In this document: positions 57,101-64,000 of the stretch, piece by piece
How positions within the stretch are numbered: the first letter of the stretch is position 1
Layout: every line of letters begins with the position of its first letter
Origin: Nansenia antarctica
Lineage: Eukaryota; Chordata; Actinopteri; Argentiniformes; Microstomatidae
Reading direction: 5' to 3'
Length of the DNA: 64,000 bases
Assembly: GCA_963989245.1 (NCBI GenBank)
Contig: OZ022351.1
Coordinates: 27,241,043 to 27,305,042, forward strand
Notes under the pieces: model-generated
Databases searched by the model: none
Told to the model about the DNA's origin: nothing
Seen by the model: the letters and a program-made list of their open reading frames with translations, nothing else
Program-made: the position numbers and the translations under genes

Positions 57101-59988
57101 TATGGTTCAGTTTATTCTGTTAAGCTCGCAAAACATAGAAAATATGACCTAAGCCATTATTTTAAGAAGGTGACGACATGTCATCCATATGCAACGGATT
57201 ATTTCTAACCATGATTCACTGTGTAGTTTTTAGGGGTGGGCATCGACGATCGATAATTGATCGATAATTGATCGATAAGGATCTTGGTCGATCACAAAAT
57301 AAAAAATTTGGTCGATCACAAAAAAAAAAAAAAAAAAAAAAAAAATTTTGTGATCGACCAAATGTTTTATTTTGTGATCGACCAAGATCCTTATCGATCA
57401 ATTATCGATCGTCGATGCCCACCCCTAGAGTTTTCCAGCTCGTGCTGTGGTCCAGCATTGTGTCACCAGCCTCTGACTAACTATTCTGTCTCCCGCCCGC
57501 GCCGTGCCGTGTCTCCCCTAAAGGAGATGACGTATCGGTACTTTGAGCTGGGGAAGAACGCGGACCCGGAGCGCGAGGACAGCGCCCAGTTTAAGAACGC
57601 CTTCACCGTCCACCCGGTGTCAGAACCGAGCCTCATGTACCGTCTGCACAAGCGCTTCAGCCAGATAGAGCTGGATTGGACCTACCTCCAGATCAAACAG
57701 CTGCAGGTTGGTGTTTCATTGTGATGTCAGAAGGCAGGGTTCCCGCGCTGGTCTTAAAAAGCCTTAAAGTCCCAAATCCAGCAATCCGATTTATAAGGCC
57801 TAAAAAAGCCCCAAGTGCCAGTTATTAAATGAGGTGCTAGGTCTAAAAGATTAGATTAGCTTGTCCTGCAATGAAATCAGTCCGATCACATCTATTTATA
57901 CGCGGAAATTAATCAAGCTGGAACCAAAAAAATATCCAAATTCGCTTCCTTTTTTGTCTGTTTGGCAGTGAAATCCCTAATTTCATCACCTCGAGGATGA
58001 CAAAAAGCTCTGGTGTCTATATGGTGTCCCAAATAGGTCTAAAATTATATTCAAAGAGGTCTAAAAAGGTCTTATATTTGACATGTTGAAACTTGTAGGA
58101 ACCCTGTGTGAGATCAGAAGGGATCTATATCTGCTCTGAGCTGGACTGAAAATAAGTTATTTTGGCTCCAAACTCTCAAAAGACAGAGCCTTTTAGCATT
58201 GTCAATGTTGTACTGTTTAGTCCATTATGTTGGTGTGACTGGTGAGTGGGTCCCGTGTGTGCAAATGTTCCATTTGCTTCCCTGCCTACCACGCCCAAGC
58301 AGAAATTCCTGTCTGACCTAATATAATAATTAAACATGTCAGCGTGAGAGAGTGCTAGAGTGCCAGAGTATTTCTGTCAAGACATGAGAAAGACATGTGA
58401 AATCTTGCCTCTCATCTTTCTTAATTAGATTGGACCTAGACCACAATAAAGATAGGCTGCATTTCTTTCCTTATTGGCATATACCAAGAGAGATTTTATT
58501 GAATGCCTTGAACCCACCCGAACCAACCCTGGCATTCACAAAGTTTTCAAAAATCAAAGAGAAAGTCTGCTAATATGAGATAATGGAACATATCTCAATA
58601 CTTTTTGTTTGTGAATATGTCTCATTGTGGTTCGTTCCACGATGAGACATCATTGTGACATCACAACATCGTTCGTTCGTCTCATGGTTGTGGTTGGTGT
58701 TTTGGTCCAGGTCCAGATCAACAACCTCAGCGAGCTGACTCCCGAGGGGAAGGCCGGTGCCACGTGGCCCATCGGCGTCAACCCCCCCTTCCGGCCCAAG
58801 ACCCGCTTCGAGGTCATCAACTGGGAGTACTTCACCGAGGAGCACATCTACTCCTGCACCGACTCCTCCCCCAAGTGCGAGCTGCGTGGCGCCGACCGGG
58901 CGGACGTGAGCGCCGTGCTGGAGACGGCCGTGGAACGCCTCAACGAACGCTACCAGCCCCAGTTGCGCTTCCGCAAGCGCCACCTCCTCAACGGCTACCG
59001 CCGCTTCGACCCCACGCGGGGGATGGAGTACGTCCTGGACCTGGCCCTGGAGGTCTACACCCAGAAGGGCCACAGCCAGGTCATCAGCAAGCGGGTCAGC
59101 CTCCTGCGGCCGCTCAGCGCCATCGAGATCATCCCCATGCCCTACGTGACGGAGGCCACGCGAGTCCAGGTCATCCTGCCCGTCACGGCGCGCGAGCAGG
59201 ACTACGTGGGCAACTTCCTGGACATGTACGTGATGAACACCTTAGACACCCACGACAACGTCCTCCTCACCTTCCTGTTCATCTACGACCCGTTCGACGC
59301 CCAGCGGGTCAGCCAGGCGGACGTGTTCGCCGGCGTCAAGGCCATGATCGGCGAGGTGGAGAAGCGGTACGGCGACGTGAAGATCCCCTGGATCAGCGTG
59401 AAGACGGAGGTGCCGTCGCAGGTGAAGCTGATGGACATCATCTCCAAGAAGCACCCGGTGGACACGCTCTTCTTCCTGGCCGGCGTGTGGACCGAGGTCA
59501 ACGCCGACTTCCTCAACCGCTGCCGCATGAACGCCATCAGCAACTGGCAGGTGTTCTTCCCCGTCCACTTCCAGGAGTTCAGCCCGGCCATCGTGTACCG
59601 CGACCAGCAGCCCTCAGCCGCCGCCTCGTCCCCCTTCTCCTCGGAGGCGCTCCGCGACGGCCGCTTCGACCGGCAGGTCTTCGAGGAGGCGTGCTTCTAC
59701 AACGCCGACTACATGGCGGCGCGGACCAAAATGGCGGCCGACATCCTGGACAACGACGAGCTGCTGGAGAGCATGGACGTGTACGAGATCTTCGTGCGCT
59801 ACTCGGGCCTGCACGTGTTCCGGGCGGTGGAGCCGGCGCTGGTGCAGAAGTACGTGCGCCGGGCGTGCAACCCGCGCTTCAGCGAGGACATCTACCACCG
59901 CTGCGTGCTGAGCAACCTGGAGGGGCTGGCGTCGCGCTCGCACCTGGCCATGGCGCTGTTCGAGCAGGAGCAGGCCAACAGCACCTAG
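54199..59988 (+). CDS. chpf2: Chondroitin polymerizing factor 2 (chondroitin sulfate glucuronyltransferase)
   Basis: Four coding exons: 54199-54476, 56071-56635, 57524-57706 and 58711-59988; 2304 bp, 767 codons plus stop, near the mammalian 772. The start MRLSSFLAVF leads to a single membrane segment (LPLILGLSLGCSLSLLMV, residues about 13-31), making a type II Golgi protein. Exons 2-3 form the N-terminal beta-3-glycosyltransferase-like domain (VLTSRATLNTLA, YLAQDDTYIQ, RYCHGGYGYLLSRSLL). Exon 4 holds the C-terminal beta-4-GalNAc-transferase-like domain (RRFDPTRGMEY, PMPYVTEATRVQ, SKKHPVDTLFFLAGVW, NRCRMNAISNWQ) and ends ALFEQEQANST. The protein adds glucuronic acid to, and supports polymerisation of, chondroitin with CHSY1/CHPF partners. 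Exon 4 is very GC-rich compared with its introns. The neighbour abcf2 is shared with mammals, supporting orthology. Confidence 0.97.
56664..57182. repeat. Rearranged repeat in chpf2 intron 2
   Basis: 56664-56778 recurs directly at 57008-57121 ('tatgtttttgcct', 'ttcatatggttcagtttatt'), and 'acatgtcgtccaccttctta' at the left returns inverted at 57140-57182. An inverted-repeat element with an internal duplication fits. Confidence 0.75.
56768..56797 (+). other. Possible 30-nt micro-exon duplicating the end of chpf2 exon 2
   Basis: The 24 bases 56774-56797 equal the last 24 bases of exon 2 (56612-56635). They are preceded by 'ggttcag' (acceptor-like, ends 56767) and followed by GTAAGA (donor). 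The 30-nt interval is in phase and would insert FILSCVEVHQ after LGLSCVEVHQ. Confidence 0.4.
57231..57427. mobile_element. Near-perfect palindromic MITE with poly-A loop in chpf2 intron 2
   Basis: 'taggggtgggcatcgacgat' and its inverse flank arms with 'ggtcgatcacaaaa' repeats. The centre is a long A run. The whole 197 bp folds on itself. Confidence 0.9.
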
Positions 59989-60740
59989 AGCACCTAGAGA
60001 CACGGTCCACTCCACACTCCACACAAGCAGTGGTTTTTTCCCTTCCTAACCATTGAATAGGCTAATTATGTCTAAAGACAATTGTGGTGAAATGGAAATG
60101 CAAACTCTGAAAAAGCTGATTTTTGGGGGCTCCTCTGCTCCTCGTCTAAGAAAATATCTACAGTCCACTCCAGTGACTCCACACAAGCAGTGTTTTTTCT
60201 CTTCCTAACCATTGAATAGGCTGATTATGTCTAAAGACAATTGTGGTGAAATGGAAATGCAAACTCTGAAAAGCAGATCTTGGGGGCTCCTCTGAGTCTG
60301 CTCCTCCTAAGAAAAAGATGTGAGGGAATCACTGGCACTCCCAACCAATAGGACATGGTGTCCCTTCTGCCTTTATAAACTACTGTACAGTAACAAAAAA
60401 AGTCTTGTGAATGGGGAAAATCACTCCAAATGAACCCCAAAACCAAGGACCGATATCTATGTGTGTGTGTGTGACCTCAAGTCGACAGAGACTAAAGGAG
60501 GCTATACGAGTTTTGTTACGACTTGTATTGCTGTGAACTGAAGCGGACCTCCCGTGCTTGCACTCCAACTGAAGCCCCCAGGGAAGATTCTATCTGGGGG
60601 TGGTGATGAATGAACAATGAACCGCATTGACGTCTGATATTTCTAATATTTTTGTTTTTGCCTTGAGAAAAAAAAAACCTTGAGCCATAAGTCTTCCTTT
60701 GTGATTGTGATGGTTTTAAAATGCTAATACTGGAATTAAA
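59989..60740 (+). other. chpf2 3' UTR with a tandem duplication
   Basis: The block 'cttcctaaccattgaatagg' ... 'aaatggaaatgcaaactctg' occurs at 60012-60155 and again at 60171-60312, with about 90% identity by eye. ATTAAA at 60735 could be the polyadenylation signal. Confidence 0.6.
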
Positions 60741-62227
60741 CAGAAGCCATTGACTGTCGACTGTCTATTTGTATTTTCTTCCTCCCATTGATGTTCTAGT
60801 AAATATCTGCAGATGGCGGCGGCGTTTCATGTGAGTGTAGACAGACGAAATCTGGTTTGGTTTTTCGATGCTGACCCACTGGGACTCATTTCCTCCAGTC
60901 TTGCTTTCTGTGGAGTTCGTGGCTAACTTGAAACACGGCTTGTTCACTGCTGGTCTCGAATAGTCAACACAAAATAACCTTTTGTCGGACCTTAGGCCAC
61001 ACGCCTCTCTCTTTGAGAGTCGATGCATACCTCGCAAGTTACGACAGAATTCGCAGGCAAGGAAGTGAATGTTTCATGAGGTTCCAGAAGTTTAATATGG
61101 CTCTCTCTCACGCTCTCTCATTCTCTCTCTCACACTCTCTCTCTCTCACACTCTCTCTCTCTCTCCCTCTCTCACACTCTCTCTCTCTCTCTCTCACTCA
61201 CTCTCTCTCTCTCACACACTCTCTCACTCTCTCTCACTCTCTCCCTCTCTCTCTCTCTCACACTCTCTCTCACACTCTCTCTCCCTCTCTCTCTCTCTCT
61301 CTCACACTCTCTCTCTCTCGCTCTCTCTCTCTCTCACTCTCTCTCTCTCGCTCTCTCTCTCACACACTCTCTCTCACTCTCTCACACTCTCTCACTCTCA
61401 CACTCTTACTCGGTTTTGTATTCTGCTGCCAGCTTGCCTCAGAGAGCTCTGAGGCAGCACCCTCGGGCAGTGTACAGTTTGTACCGAAGCAGCAGTCTGC
61501 CTCTTCACATTAAATCACTAATCCTCCACCCCTACCGGGGCCTCCCTGGATTCCCTGGACAGGAATTCTGTACACATGTGTCTTCAGGGAGGGGTAGCGG
61601 GTTCAACCTAGAAGGGTTGCTTCTGTCCACTTGGCCCGGATCCAAAAGGCAAAGGCGGACGGTGGGGAGGTGGGGGCTGTTCCTCCACAGCGGGGTGGGT
61701 GCAGAGCTGAATGGGCCACTTCACAACCCCCACCCTACCCCGCCCCCCTCCCACTCACAAGCAAGGGCAGAGAGGATTGCACCTATGAGAGATGTCAGTC
61801 CAGGCTGGGGCGGAGGGAGGGGAGTGAAAGGGAGGGAGGGAGGGATGGGAGTGATAGGGAGGGAGGGATGGGAGTGGGAGGGAGGGAGGGGGGAGTGAAA
61901 GGAGCTCTTTCTGAAGGTAGTAGGAGCGGCCGTATTACAGCATGCCCTCGTGTGGAAAAGTCGCCACCTGTTTCCCTAGCGGTGGAGTCAGTCAACAGTA
62001 AAGCGACTGTCTGCGTCTCAGAGGAGCGTGTTGCTCATGCCTGGAGAGGACTGCTGCTGGACAGATGACTCACTCATGACCGTTCGCTAACAAAGATGTA
62101 TGCTGCCTAAACGTAAAAAAAAAAAACTACCACTGTATCTGTATGAGCCTGTATGGATTTAGGAATAATGGTTGTGTGTCATATTGTCTTTGACCGATCG
62201 ATGAGTTTCTGATCGGAAGTAAATGTC
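60741..62227. other. Intergenic region after chpf2
   Basis: A long CT/CA-type repeat (61105-61410) and a GGGA-rich run (61815-61895). The ORFs here are low complexity and I support no gene. Confidence 0.55.
61105..61410 (+). repeat. (CT)n microsatellite with CACA steps
   Basis: Units of 'ctctctctcacactctctct' type for about 300 bp. Confidence 0.95.
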
Positions 62228-62513
62228 GTTAGGCCTCATAGCATAATTGAATAGCCAGAAAGTTATATTTTGGCCAAATTGAGATATCTGCCTAACTCTA
62301 CTCTCCTAACACTGCTGATTCACTGTGCATTATTGCCTCTATGACATCAGCCTATCAGAATGCTTGTTACATTCCAAAATCACTATCTATCTGCCCAAGT
62401 CATCTCTTTGACAGGCATTTTTATTTGATTTTTTGGGACACTACGTACAAAGATGACTCGGCTGACCACAAGTGAAGATTGACTTAGCATAGCAATTATG
62501 CTATGAGGCTAAC
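62228..62513. mobile_element. MITE, GTTAGCCTCATAGCATAATT family
   Basis: A fourth copy, with both tips ('cctcatagcataattg', 'caattatgctatgaggctaa'). Confidence 0.88.
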
Positions 62514-64000
62514 CATATTGAAAGGCCGTAGATGAAAGTTGGACTGTGATGACTATGATCATATCCCAGGTCAGAGACCAACATGGAATTAGACAGTTGT
62601 TGGCCAGACAGTTGATCTCTTCTTCAGTGCTGTGCCACTCCCTTACGGGAAAGAAAACACACATTTCAGACGTCATGGCATTTACAAACTTTGGCAAGCG
62701 CTTCTTTATTTACATCCAAGCTGTCTCACAATGTCATAGCTGTAGTTTCAGTCGTCTTTTTCTCTTTTTTTCTCTTTTATTTGTAGAATGGGGGGAGGTG
62801 ACCCAACATATTTGTACAAGTGTCTACACGGTGGTGACCCGACAGACAGGAACGGGAGGAGAGAGAGAGAGAGCTGTGAGGAGCTCTACAAACCCATGCA
62901 AGGACACAAAACCAGACCAAACCAACTTGAGCAGAACTTGGTAGACAAGTGACAAATGCTATCTATCAGAAAGGAGAGAGAGAAGCACACAATTAAATGG
63001 TCCGATATATCAGATGTGGTCAGATGACAACATGGTTTTCCATAATGTAGACTGATTAGGTGCCCATAAGTTGGGGACGTTCTACAGCCAGTGATGCTCC
63101 TCATGCTCCATAACTGTGACTGGCCCCACACCACACAAGAATAAGTCTGGGTCAAACACTAGCATGTACTAGAGGCTTCTAATAGTTGTCATCGTTTTAG
63201 AAAATGGTTGCCAGATCCAGTGCAGTGCTCTTCAGAGCCACCTCCATGCGGTTTGTGTGAGGATATTTACAGTACATGTCCCAGTTTTTTTGAAATGTAT
63301 AAAAACCTCTCCATGCAGCATGCATAGGTTCTTCATGAAATCCAACCTCCCTCGAGCTAGGATCTCACCTAGTAGGGTTGACAAGAATCTCGACAGTTTG
63401 CGTTACAAGAATGCACTTGATGTGAATGAACAGTACAGATGGGACAGTAGTGACTTACTTCAGATTAGAAGCTGACTTTGTGAGCAGGCTCTTCACACCT
63501 GACAATAATACACACAGGTGCCATAAAAAGGCTAAAAACTAGAAGGAACACAGAACTGAGTTGTAAGCACAGTAAGAGATGGGCAATTAAAGAAGTGGAT
63601 CACACATCTCACTCACAGCACTCAGTTCCGGCCCCAAAAGACAACAAGATGGACCTAAAATAACCCAAACACACACACACACAGACACACACCTCCCCAA
63701 AAATACACAGAGGGACACTAACATCCTTGTCCTACCTATGGACTCCTCCATCCCACCCTGGCCCCTTCCTTAAACAAACACACACACACACACACACACA
63801 AACAAACAAACAAACAAACAGACAGACAGGTCGTATGCTGTACAGTTGCTCTCCCTCAAGGGAAAAAAACATATTTACATTCACATAATCTCTCCTTAAA
63901 AAACGTCTTCATATTAACCCTTCTTCAGTTTTCTACAGTTAGCGGAGCTTTATCAAGCTGTGACCAACTGAATCACAGTTGTTCGATTGTTCATTGTCAG
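62514..64000. other. Intergenic end of window
   Basis: No coding exon is recognised. CA repeats occur at 63668-63690 and 63778-63800. It could include the 3' UTR of the next gene (SMARCD3 follows CHPF2 in mammals), but nothing in the sequence proves this. Confidence 0.35.

Noticed and set aside
58570..60056. Long overlapping ORFs on both strands over chpf2 exon 4
   Set aside because: They are shadows caused by high GC content; only the 58711-59988 frame matches a known family.

Overview
The window looks like a teleost fish chromosome segment. Multi-exon genes carry GT-AG introns, many interspersed elements are of fish type (L2/Rex-like LINE tails, a tRNA-type SINE, hAT and Tc1-like elements, palindromic MITEs), microsatellites are long, there is a single-exon RING/B-box/PRY-SPRY TRIM gene, and abcf2 lies beside chpf2 as in mammals. 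I do not assign a species.

Layout. 1-3.4 kb: repeats, including a 1.5 kb partial segmental duplication carrying copies of abcf2 exons 5 and 6. 3.8-5.7 kb: the 5' exons of a gene with a Stra8-like basic helix-loop-helix segment. 6.8-10.3 kb (minus strand): a decayed transposon protein, split by a 1.3 kb hAT-like insertion and lacking its nuclease segment. 11-15.2 kb: a nested pile of foldback and TIR elements. 15.2-18.5 kb (plus strand): a transposon with terminal inverted repeats of about 290 bp, encoding a protein with a PIN/XPG-like nuclease region and a C-terminal cysteine cluster. It is distantly related to the 6.8-10.3 kb protein and possibly Academ-like. 19.4-24.0 kb: a tandem array of an intronless epsin-like segment (UIMs plus DPW motifs), in 510 and 315 bp units. 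24.2-29.5 kb: a GINGER-like gene of about 19 exons joining a gypsy-type integrase (H2C2, D,D,E, GPY) to a Ulp1-like cysteine protease. 30.4-30.7 kb: a hAT transposase N-terminus. 31.2-32.1 kb: the last exons of a leucine-rich-repeat protein, followed by a 15-bp minisatellite.

34.3-41.8 kb (minus strand): a complete abcf2 gene with 14 coding exons (608 codons before the stop), many introns carrying MITEs. 46.5-48.0 kb: a TRIM gene whose usual N-terminus is put out of frame by one base. 49.6-52.4 kb: a THAP-domain fragment, a Tudor-like transposon fragment, an unassigned exon and a Tc1-like element. 54.2-60.0 kb (plus strand): a complete chpf2 gene with 4 coding exons (767 codons before the stop). 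60-64 kb: its 3' UTR, simple repeats and a MITE.

The two clear housekeeping genes are unrelated in function: abcf2 is a soluble ABC-F ATPase and chpf2 a Golgi glycosyltransferase of chondroitin synthesis. Most of the first 31 kb is accessory, transposon-derived sequence. The best candidates for something not well described are the long-TIR nuclease transposon, the epsin array with its templated 40-bp patch, and the integrase-Ulp1 gene.
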